Shown here: positions 18,707-28,247 of the stretch, one piece after another | Layout of the letters: each line of letters opens with the position of its first letter | Position numbering within the stretch: position 1 is the first letter of the stretch | Assembly (NCBI GenBank): GCA_022511205.1 | Contig: JAFLRY010000006.1 | Location: 1 to 64,000, forward strand | From: Eubacterium sp. | GTDB taxonomy: Bacteria; Bacillota; Clostridia; Oscillospirales; Acutalibacteraceae | Direction: 5' to 3' | Length of the DNA stretch: 64,000 nt | Translations under genes and position numbers: made by a program | The notes under the pieces: model-generated | Databases searched by the model: none | What the model saw: the letters and a program-made list of their open reading frames with translations, nothing else | What the model was told of the DNA's origin: nothing

Positions 18707-19702
18707 TTAAAAATCGGGAAGCTCATCAAGCGTAATGGCATAATCGCTGTTGTAAAGAGCGTTGATTTCTTCTTTGCCGTTATTATCGGTTAAATATTCT
18801 GTGTGCCAGGTCATAAACCATATCCATTTCGTTTTGCGAAGTTCCGCTTCGGTGGGATTTGCTCCGCATTCGTGAAAGCATAAGGGCTTGCGGGCTTTGT
18901 TTACCGCGTTTACCTTTTGGTAAAGCTTCGGCTGAGCGCCGCCGTCATAGCTGTCTGCTCCCACGATATCGCAGTATTCGTCTCCCGGATACCATTTGCG
19001 GTAATCTTCGCCGTTGTGGGAATAGCCAAGCACCCATATGAGATTGTTCAGATGCCAGTATTCAGTGTAGCGTTCGTACATAAGCCGCCAAAGCTTAACA
19101 AAATTCTCAGAGCCGCCCTTGCCCCACCAAAACCAGCCGCCGTCAAACTCGTGAAACGGACGCCATATGACTGTTACTCCCTGTGCCTGAAGCTCCAAAA
19201 GGGCCTTTGCCGCCTTGTCCATACCCTCTATGAATTTCTCATTTTCAGGTGTTCCGTTAGTTAATATTGCTTCCCAATCGATGATTTCATCGTTGGAGGC
19301 GTCCTTCCACTCGCCGCTGAAATCAGCGCCCGTGTGCCAGCAGATCGTCACAAGTCCGCCCCTGTTCCACCATTCAGCGGCACGCTTGTTTACGCCTTCA
19401 AAATCATCGTTCATATAATCAAGCCCGCGCATTGCGGGATATTTTCCTGAAGCGGAGTAAATATAGTCCATTTCGTATTCGGATGATCCCATCCAAGTTG
19501 ATTCCTGCTGCGCTGTCAGCACGCCCTCTCCGCTGAGAGAGCAAAGATAGGAGTATACGCGCTTTGTCATTTCATTCGAATTTGGATTGGATAATGCAGG
19601 CTCATCTTTTCTGCAACAGCCTGATAAAGCAAACGCGCTTAGCATGATCGCCGAAATGAGAAGCACAGATACTATTGCGGTAATCGATTTTTTATTGCTC
19701 AT
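18707..19702 (-). CDS. Lipoprotein glycoside hydrolase family 26 (beta-mannanase-like)
   Basis: Lipobox ALSGC; WRPFHEFDGGWFWWGKGG...LIWVLGYS, ADSYDGG, CFHECG. Confidence 0.87.
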   Translation of the reverse strand: MSNKKSITAIVSVLLISAIMLSAFALSGCCRKDEPALSNPNSNEMTKRVYSYLCSLSGEGVLTAQQESTWMGSSEYEMDYIYSASGKYPAMRGLDYMNDDFEGVNKRAAEWWNRGGLVTICWHTGADFSGEWKDASNDEIIDWEAILTNGTPENEKFIEGMDKAAKALLELQAQGVTVIWRPFHEFDGGWFWWGKGGSENFVKLWRLMYERYTEYWHLNNLIWVLGYSHNGEDYRKWYPGDEYCDIVGADSYDGGAQPKLYQKVNAVNKARKPLCFHECGANPTEAELRKTKWIWFMTWHTEYLTDNNGKEEINALYNSDYAITLDELPDF

Positions 19703-19810
19703 ATATCACTTGCTCCTTTCATTTGAATTATAGGGAATATCGCAATTTCTGTCAACTTTTAAGATTGATATACGAAAAGAAGTATGATAAGATTTTATTT
19801 AGGTGATGAT

Positions 19811-21757
19811 ATGAAAAATACCGTTATAAATGAGAATGAAATACTCTTTTCAAGGCATTGCGAGCTTGTTCGCATAACGCCCTGCCATAAAAACGCCATA
19901 CGCTTTCAGGCGTTTCCCGATTGCAGAATAATTGACGAGAATTTTACCTTGATGCCGCGGGAGGCGCAGGCGGTAATAAGCGAAGAGGAAAACGCTGTAA
20001 TGATGACCGTAGGCGATCTCACCGCCCGGCTTCAGCAAAACGGAAAAATCACTTTTTTGCGAAACGGCAGGAGGGTGCTTGAGGAAAAACCCGAGCTCAC
20101 ATTTGACGACGGCTTTCGCCATTATGAAAATAATGCAAGCGGCCTTTGGTCGGCGCGCGTTACCTTTAAAGGAATTGACGGTGAGCAAATGTACGGTCTC
20201 GGTCACGAGGCGAGCGGTTGCTTTGATTTGAAGGGCTGTTCCTTCGATCTCCGCCACGTCAACGCCAAATGCACGATCCCCTTCGTCTATTCCTCTCTCG
20301 GCTATGGCTTTTTGTGGAACAATCCTGCCATTGGCAACGTTGAGCTTTCCAACAACAGAACACGCTGGAGCGTTGGCGCAACGAAAAAAATCGACTATGT
20401 AGTTATCGGAGGCACTCCCAAAGAGGTTGCGGAAACCCTCGCCGATCTCACGGGTCATGCCCCCGTTATGCCCCATTGGGCAACGGGCTTCTGGCAGAGC
20501 CGTCTGAGATACGAAACGCAGGAGGAGCTGCTCTCGGTGGCGCGCAGATACAAGGAGGAGAATATCCCGCTTTCCGCAATTGTTGCCGACTATTTCCATT
20601 GGACGGAGCAGGGGGATTATAAATTTGATCCCAAATATTGGCCCAACGTTAAGGCTATGGCTAACGAGCTACACGAAATGAACACAAAGCTCGTGGTTTC
20701 AATGTGGCCTACGATCAACGAAAACAGCGAAAACTACGCCCATATGCGTGATAACAATATGCTTATGCTCACATCAAGAGGCTCCAACAGGGTGTTTCAT
20801 TTCTACGGCTGGCAGTCGGAGATAGACGTTACGAACCCTGTTACCCGTGATTTCGTTTGGAGCAAGCTGAAGGAGAATTATATTGATAACGGCGTGGACG
20901 CCCTTTGGTTTGACGAGGCAGAGCCGGAGATTCACCCGGAGCAGTTTGATAATCTTATTTGGCACAGGGGCAGGGGAGACGAGGTGGCTCTGCTTTATCC
21001 CTATTATTACTCGCAAATGGCGTATGACGGCTTCAGGTCAATAGGCGTGGAAGCGCCGGTTACGCTTACAAGATGCGCCTATCTCGGAAGCCAGAAATTC
21101 GGCGCGCTGGTGTGGAGCGGCGATATACCCTCCACCTTCGAGAGCCTTTCTGCGCAGGTGAAGGCAGGGCTGAATATGGCAATGTGCGGTATTCCGTGGT
21201 GGAACACGGATATCGGCGGCTTCTACGGCGGAGATACGCAGAGCGAGGAATTCAGAGAGCTGATAGTCCGCTGGTTTCAGTACGGCGTTTTCTCTCCCGT
21301 TATGCGTTTGCACGGCAACAGAAATCGCCACGGCGAGAGAAGTGGTCTGAAAGAGCCTTCGGGCGATCCAAATGAGCTTTGGAGCTTCGGCGAAAGGAAT
21401 TTTAAAATTCTCAAGGAGCTTGTACTCTTAAGAGAAAGGCTGAGACCGTATATCGAGCATCATATGGAGATCGCTTCGCAAAAGGGTTATCCGGTGATGA
21501 GGCCAATGTTTTTCGATTTTCCCGATGATGAGCAGTGCTATAACTTGGGAGAGCAATATATGTTCGGCGATGATATCCTATTCGCGCCTATAGTGAACCG
21601 TGGACAGACGAATAAACAGGTTTATCTGCCAAAGGGAGAGTGGATTTTGACTAAGGATAAGACGGAATACGGCGAGGGCTTGCATGAAATTTCGGCTGAT
21701 ATAGATGAATTCATAGCGTTTGTTAAAAAGGACGCAGAGGTATTGAATTGTTTTTAA
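19811..21757 (+). CDS. Glycoside hydrolase family 31 (alpha-xylosidase/alpha-glucosidase-like)
   Basis: GLWFDEAEPE-type catalytic region (DALWFDEAEPEIHPE), RLHGNRNRHGER; ORF-track start 19784 likely upstream of true ATG. Confidence 0.9.
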   Translation: MKNTVINENEILFSRHCELVRITPCHKNAIRFQAFPDCRIIDENFTLMPREAQAVISEEENAVMMTVGDLTARLQQNGKITFLRNGRRVLEEKPELTFDDGFRHYENNASGLWSARVTFKGIDGEQMYGLGHEASGCFDLKGCSFDLRHVNAKCTIPFVYSSLGYGFLWNNPAIGNVELSNNRTRWSVGATKKIDYVVIGGTPKEVAETLADLTGHAPVMPHWATGFWQSRLRYETQEELLSVARRYKEENIPLSAIVADYFHWTEQGDYKFDPKYWPNVKAMANELHEMNTKLVVSMWPTINENSENYAHMRDNNMLMLTSRGSNRVFHFYGWQSEIDVTNPVTRDFVWSKLKENYIDNGVDALWFDEAEPEIHPEQFDNLIWHRGRGDEVALLYPYYYSQMAYDGFRSIGVEAPVTLTRCAYLGSQKFGALVWSGDIPSTFESLSAQVKAGLNMAMCGIPWWNTDIGGFYGGDTQSEEFRELIVRWFQYGVFSPVMRLHGNRNRHGERSGLKEPSGDPNELWSFGERNFKILKELVLLRERLRPYIEHHMEIASQKGYPVMRPMFFDFPDDEQCYNLGEQYMFGDDILFAPIVNRGQTNKQVYLPKGEWILTKDKTEYGEGLHEISADIDEFIAFVKKDAEVLNCF

Positions 21758-21765
21758 AAGAATGA

Positions 21766-21795
21766 AGAGGCAGGTTTTTCTGCCTCTCTTTTTAT
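21766..21795. terminator. Hairpin between convergent genes
   Basis: AGAGGCAG-gttttt-CTGCCTCT then CTTTTT. Confidence 0.88.
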
Positions 21796-21799
21796 GTTC

Positions 21800-23044
21800 T
21801 TATGCTTCGGCCAATTCATAAATTTTTCTTACTGACGAGCGGTTTCTCCAGATCAGCATCCAACAAACGAACAGCGTGAACGCGCCGCATAGTGTAACGC
21901 ACAAGCGGTAGTCAAGCAGCTCACCCAGCGCGCCGATCAAGAGACTGAAAATGTTGCTCGCGGCCATTGCGCACATATTTTCAAAGGCGTTTATCCTTGC
22001 TCTCAGGTTTTCGGGAATATAGCGCTGTACCGCCGCCGCTCGCATCGTTGCGCTGTTTATTCCAAAGAAGCCTGCGCAGGCACGGTTGAACAGCATCAGC
22101 GGATACGGCAGCCACAAAAGTATCATATCCATAAACTCGTAGAGCAGATAAACGCCGAAGGTGAAGCCGAATTTCTTCTTTGCGGGCAGTTCCATTCGGT
22201 ATTGTACCATGCCGCCAACGCTTCTTCCTGCAAATTCCGCAACGGAAAAGAGGGAGTACATCGCCGCGGTCATACCGGGCGCAGTGCGGAAAAACGCAAT
22301 CAGCAGAGGCGAATATCCGTTTCCTACGCCGTTGGTAATAGCCATATAAAAGTAGATTGACCTTAGACCGCGCTCCTGTTTGAGATATTGCGCAGCTTCA
22401 AGAATATCGCTCCACCACGCACGCAGTGAGAATCGCTGACCGTCGACTCGTTTACTCTCTTGAATTTTGATGCGGCTTTCAACGAATGCCGCAAGAATGG
22501 ATAAAGCTGCCTGTAACAGTAACAGCCGCGCCACGCCGATCCCTTCAAGCAACAATGCCGCTGTTGGTGTCATTATTACCCGCAAAACGGGATATAGCAT
22601 CCCTGAAACGGTATAGCCCTTCTGCTCCATACCCTCGGGAATCAGCTTCGGGTAGAAGCTGCTATATGCAAGCTCATCAAACGCGCCCAAGGTCGCCAAC
22701 AGCAATGAAAAGCCGAGATATCCCACGTATGAGAATTCAAACGTCATCAGATACAGACCAGCTATACCGTAAAGCAGTCCGTTGAGTAGGTCGCCGCCCA
22801 CAAGAAAGGGTTTGCGCGGCATACGATCCATCCATGGCGCAACGAACAGCGGCAGCACGAAATACGGTATCGACTGGATCGCGAGTATCAGCGCCGAGGC
22901 AAGAGTGCTCCCCGTTTCGTCAAATACGAAAAACGAAAGGGCGAAGCCGCTTGCGATACCGCCCGCGGCTCCCAGTGCGCTGGCAATGGTCACCAGTGTA
23001 AAATTTCTCGTCCAAAGCGTTGGTTTATCTTTTTTCATATGCAT
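21800..23044 (-). CDS. MFS transporter
   Basis: 12-TM pattern; MDRMPRKPFLVGGDLLNGLLYG loop motif. Confidence 0.87.
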   Translation of the reverse strand: MHMKKDKPTLWTRNFTLVTIASALGAAGGIASGFALSFFVFDETGSTLASALILAIQSIPYFVLPLFVAPWMDRMPRKPFLVGGDLLNGLLYGIAGLYLMTFEFSYVGYLGFSLLLATLGAFDELAYSSFYPKLIPEGMEQKGYTVSGMLYPVLRVIMTPTAALLLEGIGVARLLLLQAALSILAAFVESRIKIQESKRVDGQRFSLRAWWSDILEAAQYLKQERGLRSIYFYMAITNGVGNGYSPLLIAFFRTAPGMTAAMYSLFSVAEFAGRSVGGMVQYRMELPAKKKFGFTFGVYLLYEFMDMILLWLPYPLMLFNRACAGFFGINSATMRAAAVQRYIPENLRARINAFENMCAMAASNIFSLLIGALGELLDYRLCVTLCGAFTLFVCWMLIWRNRSSVRKIYELAEA

Positions 23045-23084
23045 ACCTCCTTTGTTAATTGTAACACCGTGGTAAGCATAAAAA

Positions 23085-23126
23085 AATCCGGTAGTTTTGA
23101 GAAAACTTTCTTAAAACTACCGGATT
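23085..23126. terminator. Long inverted repeat between XRE/TPR regulator and MFS gene
   Basis: AATCCGGTAGTTTT-gagaaaactttctt-AAAACTACCGGATT. Confidence 0.85.
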
Positions 23127-23129
23127 GAA

Positions 23130-24287
23130 TCATCTTGTTTGCGGTTTTATTGGAAAATCTCTGCTGAGCTCATATGCTAAGCGGTACTGACGTGTTGCCG
23201 TGTACCATTCAAGCACCCACGGTAAATGAAAGGAAGCATAGCCTATGGGCAGCGTTTTTCTGCACTCAGAGAAAACGGATAGCAACGCATCGCCGTATTC
23301 GGGTGAACGGAGATAGTCTGAATGCTCCAGGCGGAAGCGAACGATGCCGCACATTCTCCGTCCTAACTCTGTGGGGGGATAGTCTGACTCCATATCAGAC
23401 GCCTGCGCCAGCGCGTTTAATGCTTCCTCCCGTCTCCCAAGCTTTTCACAACATACGGCAAGCTTGTGAAGATCCATCATATTTGGTTCCTGTAATGCGG
23501 CAAAATAAGTGTATGCTTCGGAATACTGTCCGCTCTCGATCTGCGCAGAGGCAGTATTATAACGGATTTTCGATAGAGTGCTCATATCTCCAAATGCCTG
23601 CGCCAACCGTTCGGCAATACGATAGTGTGCGCGCATATTTTCAAGATCAACCTGATTACAATAGCAATTGCCCATAAAGAGCTGAGAATACATCATAACG
23701 TATGCGCGCCCCTCCTCCGATGCCCTTTGATAGCTTTCACGGAGATACTCCAGCGCCACGGCATAGTTTTCGCCCCGCTCATATGAGCGAATGCCCGCTA
23801 TCAGTAACACGAAAGCACAGGGATACAGGCGTATGGCTTCCTCATTTCTATCCTGTAAAATTCGCTGAAGCGCAAGCTGTCGCCTATCGAAATAGGGTTC
23901 TGCTGACTTGTCGACAGGAGATACCGGCTCCGTCAAAAAGCTTCGCATCAGCATTGCGTCAAGCGCATAGGGTCCGTTTCTCAGAAAGTCCTCCAGAGCC
24001 GAAAACTCCTTTTTGATTTCGTCTAACTGAGAATCGTAGGATAATAGTGCTTCGTAAAACCGTTCCACTATCTCCGCGCCCGCTTTCTGTTCATCAGGGC
24101 TATCGTGCCACGGCAGGTCAAGTCTTGCAAAAAGCAGTCGTAGTATTTCAGGAGAGGCTTCCGTTTTGCCCTGTTCGATTTTCGACAGATAGGATACGGA
24201 GCAGATTCCCTTGCAAAGCCCCTCCTGGCTCCAATTTCGGCGTATGCGCTCCCTACGGAGTAGTACGCCCGGAAACAGTTGGCTCAT
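23130..24287 (-). CDS. XRE-type helix-turn-helix regulator with C-terminal TPR-like repeats (possible RRNPP-like architecture)
   Basis: LLRRERIRRNWSQEGLCKGICSVSYLSKIEQGKTEASPEIL HTH; alpha-helical repeats after; ORF-track start 24341 probably too long. Confidence 0.82.
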   Translation of the reverse strand: MSQLFPGVLLRRERIRRNWSQEGLCKGICSVSYLSKIEQGKTEASPEILRLLFARLDLPWHDSPDEQKAGAEIVERFYEALLSYDSQLDEIKKEFSALEDFLRNGPYALDAMLMRSFLTEPVSPVDKSAEPYFDRRQLALQRILQDRNEEAIRLYPCAFVLLIAGIRSYERGENYAVALEYLRESYQRASEEGRAYVMMYSQLFMGNCYCNQVDLENMRAHYRIAERLAQAFGDMSTLSKIRYNTASAQIESGQYSEAYTYFAALQEPNMMDLHKLAVCCEKLGRREEALNALAQASDMESDYPPTELGRRMCGIVRFRLEHSDYLRSPEYGDALLSVFSECRKTLPIGYASFHLPWVLEWYTATRQYRLAYELSRDFPIKPQTR

Positions 24288-24595
24288 ATAAACACCCGCC
24301 TTTCTAAATCCTATCATACCAAAACGAAAACCGATCATCAAGGCAAAGTTAAAAGAAACGGCATAGCCATAAGCTACGTCGCCTCTTTTGCCGCAATGAA
24401 TTATATTATGACTGCTTGTGATTTATAAATTGCAGAGCAGTCTGTATGAGGGCTTTTCGTTTCCGTACAGGTCAGTTGAGCCGTGTACACGCTGACGCAT
24501 TTTATCCTCGCTGAAATTCAGAAATTTCAAGTTTTGATTTATTAACTTGTTCTTTCATTGGCTATATGCTAAAATAGCTTTAAAGGGGTGTTACT

Positions 24596-25504
24596 ATGAA
24601 AAAGGCTATAAAATGGATATGTATCTCATTAGTTACGCTGATATTGGTGGCAGGTATCGCCGTGGGTGCAGAGGTGTTTTGGTATTATCCTCACTCGGTG
24701 CAGAACAAGCGGGAGCTTGTCGCCGCCGAGCAGAACGATGATGAGATAATAGTTATGAGCTGTAATCTTCGCTGCATAACTCCGCTTGATCCCGGCAAAA
24801 AAAGCTGGTTTTACAGGGCTGATCTGATCGTTAACAACATCGAAAAGGAAAACCCGGGCATCATAGGATTTCAAGAGGCAACGAAGATACAGTACAAGTA
24901 TATGTGCGATACGCTGGTTGGCTACGATTCGGTAATAGAATTTCGTGATAAATCGATCATTTCTGAGGGCTGCCCGATATTCTACCGCACCGATCTTTAT
25001 GAATTGATCGACAAGGGTTCTTTTTGGCTTTCGGAAACTCCGGACGTGATGAGCAAGGACTGGGACTCTGCCTGTTACAGGGTTTGCAGTTATGTTATTC
25101 TGAAGGAAAACGCCTCCGGCAAGGAATTCGTGGTGTTCAATACGCATCTTGACCATGTGAGCGATGAGGCGCGCATTAACGGTATCGGCGTTGTGCTGGA
25201 TAAAATTGAGCAGTTTGGCTCTCTTCCCTCAATGATAATGGGCGATTTCAACGCCGCGGAGGGTTCACAGACCTATATAAGCGCAACTGAGAATTTCCTT
25301 GACGCGAAATATCAAACAGAAAACACGATGGAAAGCTGCACTTATGAGGGCTACGGCGAATCCCTCGGCGGAAAGGCGATAGATCATCTTATGATCTCCA
25401 AAACCGGCTTTGAGGTGAATTCCTATAAGGTTGTAACGGATACTTACGACGGCGTTTATCCCAGCGATCATTTCCAGCTTTCGGTAAATCTTACACTTTC
25501 ATAA
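24596..25504 (+). CDS. Endonuclease/exonuclease/phosphatase family protein with N-terminal TM anchor
   Basis: MSCNLRC, GFQEAT, FNTHLDH, MGDFNA, IDHLM, SDHFQL motifs. Confidence 0.9.
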   Translation: MKKAIKWICISLVTLILVAGIAVGAEVFWYYPHSVQNKRELVAAEQNDDEIIVMSCNLRCITPLDPGKKSWFYRADLIVNNIEKENPGIIGFQEATKIQYKYMCDTLVGYDSVIEFRDKSIISEGCPIFYRTDLYELIDKGSFWLSETPDVMSKDWDSACYRVCSYVILKENASGKEFVVFNTHLDHVSDEARINGIGVVLDKIEQFGSLPSMIMGDFNAAEGSQTYISATENFLDAKYQTENTMESCTYEGYGESLGGKAIDHLMISKTGFEVNSYKVVTDTYDGVYPSDHFQLSVNLTLS

Positions 25505-25510
25505 AAAAAG

Positions 25511-25555
25511 CACATAAAAGAAGCGGAAGGGTTGCCCTTCCGCTTCTTTTATGTG
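25511..25555. terminator. Perfect long inverted repeat between convergent genes
   Basis: CACATAAAAGAAGCGGAAGGG-ttg-CCCTTCCGCTTCTTTTATGTG (21-bp arms). Confidence 0.9.
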
Positions 25556-25575
25556 TAAAGCAAAACACCTTTACA
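25554..25575. repeat. GTAAAG-N8-CTTTAC family inverted repeat, copy 1
   Basis: TGTAAAG-caaaacac-CTTTACA. Confidence 0.65.
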
Positions 25576-25579
25576 AAAC

Positions 25580-25945
25580 TTAATCTTGCCACAACCAAAG
25601 GCGGTAATAAGCGTTTCCGTGTACGTGGACAAGCTCCTTAACGTCGTCTTTTTCAACGGTATGCATACTTCCCATCCGTTCCTCCTCCAGCTCCTTATAG
25701 CCGTTTGCTTCAAGATATTTGTAAAACGCGTCGGGATCATTCGGATCGGCGATAATAACCTTTTTGTAATTTCCGCGGATAACAACGTAATCCTCACTGC
25801 CGCTTGACACCGCCGCAACGGCGTAAACGATTTTCGGCAGGTTGATACTGTTGAATTTAACGTATGAAACAAATAACGCCGCAGTGATCAGGCAAACGCA
25901 TAACAATGCCGCAAGTACGCCTGTAAGCTTTTTTCTGCTTTTCAT
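25580..25945 (-). CDS. Small membrane-anchored/secreted hypothetical protein
   Basis: MKSRKKLTGVLAALLCVCLITAALFVSYV N-terminal TM/signal. Confidence 0.65.
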   Translation of the reverse strand: MKSRKKLTGVLAALLCVCLITAALFVSYVKFNSINLPKIVYAVAAVSSGSEDYVVIRGNYKKVIIADPNDPDAFYKYLEANGYKELEEERMGSMHTVEKDDVKELVHVHGNAYYRLWLWQD

Positions 25946-26037
25946 AATTTCACCCCCCACAGAAATTTTAATATGGGAAGCGCAAAATCAGCAAGGAACG
26001 GGCGGTGGAATGTATCTACCGATAGTGGAAATCCGGA

Positions 26038-26066
26038 TTGACCTTATGGCAAAAGTAAATTATAAT
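26038..26066 (+). promoter_or_regulatory. SigmaA promoter of DUF4838 gene
   Basis: TTGACC-N17-TATAAT; followed by palindrome AACGATCGTT at 26075..26084. Confidence 0.75.
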
Positions 26067-26098
26067 GGAATCAGAACGATCGTTTAAGGAGTTATATT

Positions 26099-28102
26099 AT
26101 GAGGTTTTTAAAATACGGTGTTTCGCTAATGCTCGCACTTGCAGTATTGATACCCGGCAGTATGCTTGCCTTAGCGTCAGACGCAAAAACTGAAACGATA
26201 GCGTTTTACAACGTTTCACCTGAGGAACTGCAGATGAACGAGTTGACAGAGAAAGGGGAAAATAAGATCCCATTAGCGGTGGACGGCGAAAGCGGCTTTG
26301 TAATAGTGCTTCCTGAAAACTGCTCAAAATCTCTTACGCGGGCGGCTGAAACGCTTCGTGACGTACTCAAGAAAATGACGGGCGCGGATATACCCGTTTC
26401 CCATAATAGCGAGATAAGCGCCGAATATCTTTTCCGCTTAGATACGGCTATGGATACGGAGCGACCGACGAATAGCGACATTGCCGATGGTTATCGCACC
26501 GTTGTTGATGACGGCGGTATATCTATTTGCGGGGAAACTGAGGACGGCACTGTCAACGGAATTTACGGATTCATCGAGGATGTTCTCGGCTGTATATTCC
26601 TTACTCCCGACGATACATATATCCCAAAGCATAGCACGGTTTGGATAAGTAAGATCGATGAGATTTCAGTGCCTGCCACGCTTTGGCGCGACGTTTACGC
26701 TTTTGAAACCGTACAGAATAAATGGGCGGAAAAGCTGAGGCTCAACGGTATTGATACGAAGACGGACGACAGTAGCCTGACGATAGAGCAGTTGCAGTAT
26801 GAGGGCTGGGGAACGTGGTGCCATAACTGCTATCAGTATCTTTCACCTGAAGATTATTTCGATACGCATCCCGAATACTTTTCTGAGAAAAACGGGGAGC
26901 GCGTTACTACATACGGCGGTCGGGACGCATACCTTTGTCTTAGCAATCCCGAGGTGTTTGAAATTGTCAAAAACGCTCTTGCTGAGGAAATTGCCGCTAA
27001 CCCCGATAAGCTCTACTGGGATTTCAGCGGAAATGACAACAGTTCTCTTGCGGGATGCGAATGTGCCGAATGCAGAGAAGCAGATAAGGCGGCAGGCGGA
27101 ACGGGAATGGGAACGCTTCTTCCGTTTTTAAACAAGCTGGCACAGGCGTTTCCCGATAAGTATATTTCATCCTTAGCGTATTTCCATACGCTGAAAGCGC
27201 CGAAAAATATCAAGGCAGAGCCGAATGTGGTGATAAAGCTTTGCTCCATGCCGGGAGATCAATCTTCATCATATCTTTACGGAGAAAACAGAAATTCCCG
27301 TGTGTTTAAGGAACAGGTTGAGGAATGGTCAAAGATAACGGATAAGCTTGTGATTTGGGATTACGTTGTTAATTTTTCCCATCTCGTTATGCCGTTTCCG
27401 AATTTCTCCGTGCAGGCGGACAATCAGAAATTCTATGAGGAAAACGGAATTATCGGTGTTTTTCATCAGGCATCGAGAGAAAAGGGCGGAGAATTCGCCT
27501 GCTTGCGTGCTTATGTTCTTTCGCGTTTAATGTGGGAGGGCAGCGATATGGACGTTGAAAAATGCGTTTCAAAATACATTTGCGCATATTTCGGGGATGC
27601 AGCTCCCATGATTATAAAGTATATGAATCTCTGCAGCGCTGAGCATTCCGCCTCAAATAAAGCTTTGGGGCTTTATGACGGATTGATGGCGCACTATAAC
27701 GGCTATCTTTCAAAAAGCAACGTTGAGCGATATAAAGAGCTCATCGATGAAGCGAAGGCCGCGGTAAAGGGCGATACTTTGTATGAAAACAGGGTGGAGG
27801 AGGTTGAGCTTTCCATCGCGTACGCAACCGTACTTCAGCCTGAAATCAGCAACGATGAAAGACAAGCGGCGCTGAATCTGCTGAACGAGCTTTGCGATAA
27901 GCACGGAATTACAATGGTCTGCGAGTGGGACAGTCTTGAAAACTTCAATCAAAACAGTCTTTCCGGCATAATAGCGGGAGAGAAAAAGCAGCTGATGTTG
28001 CCGTATCTGATTGGCGGCGGTATTTGTGCGGGAATCGTTATTATTACTGCTGCAGCCATCATCGTTTTCAAAGGAATTAAAAAGAAGCGATCCGTTAAAT
28101 GA
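26099..28102 (+). CDS. DUF4838 domain-containing surface protein (glycan-related), signal peptide and C-terminal TM
   Basis: DUF4838-like architecture with LRDVLKKMTGADIPVSH N-terminal alpha-glucuronidase-like segment, CECAECRE; C-terminal TM followed by KKKR. Confidence 0.8.
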   Translation: MRFLKYGVSLMLALAVLIPGSMLALASDAKTETIAFYNVSPEELQMNELTEKGENKIPLAVDGESGFVIVLPENCSKSLTRAAETLRDVLKKMTGADIPVSHNSEISAEYLFRLDTAMDTERPTNSDIADGYRTVVDDGGISICGETEDGTVNGIYGFIEDVLGCIFLTPDDTYIPKHSTVWISKIDEISVPATLWRDVYAFETVQNKWAEKLRLNGIDTKTDDSSLTIEQLQYEGWGTWCHNCYQYLSPEDYFDTHPEYFSEKNGERVTTYGGRDAYLCLSNPEVFEIVKNALAEEIAANPDKLYWDFSGNDNSSLAGCECAECREADKAAGGTGMGTLLPFLNKLAQAFPDKYISSLAYFHTLKAPKNIKAEPNVVIKLCSMPGDQSSSYLYGENRNSRVFKEQVEEWSKITDKLVIWDYVVNFSHLVMPFPNFSVQADNQKFYEENGIIGVFHQASREKGGEFACLRAYVLSRLMWEGSDMDVEKCVSKYICAYFGDAAPMIIKYMNLCSAEHSASNKALGLYDGLMAHYNGYLSKSNVERYKELIDEAKAAVKGDTLYENRVEEVELSIAYATVLQPEISNDERQAALNLLNELCDKHGITMVCEWDSLENFNQNSLSGIIAGEKKQLMLPYLIGGGICAGIVIITAAAIIVFKGIKKKRSVK

Positions 28103-28124
28103 TTTACAAAATATAAATATGCAG

Positions 28125-28162
28125 AAAGCCTATGTAAAGTTAAAATGCTTTACATAGGCTTT
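28125..28162. repeat. GTAAAG-N8-CTTTAC family inverted repeat, copy 2 (terminator-like)
   Basis: AAAGCCTATGTAAAG-ttaaaatg-CTTTACATAGGCTTT then TTT. Confidence 0.85.
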
Positions 28163-28222
28163 TTGATTAATTTCTTTTATTTAAGCCAAAAAATCACAGA
28201 ATTCAATATGATTTCAACGCAG

Positions 28223-28242
28223 GTAAAGTGAAAATACTTTAC
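28223..28242. repeat. GTAAAG-N8-CTTTAC family inverted repeat, copy 3
   Basis: GTAAAG-tgaaaata-CTTTAC at nanA 3' end. Confidence 0.6.
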
Positions 28243-28247
28243 AAGAA

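Noticed and set aside
19850-20599. 249-aa minus-strand ORF opposite the GH31 gene
   Set aside because: Antisense to strongly supported GH31 frame; typical codon-bias shadow ORF.
24423-24500. 25-aa ORF MRQRVHGSTDLYGNEKPSYRLLCNL as a pheromone gene
   Set aside because: Has a plausible SD but no secretion signal and no second line of evidence; kept only as a note in the regulator finding, not as a CDS.
24341-24595. Intergenic region examined for a tRNA or riboswitch
   Set aside because: No cloverleaf or TTCGA-type T-loop and no recognised aptamer; only a promoter (TTGTTC-N17-TAAAAT) for the downstream gene is supportable.
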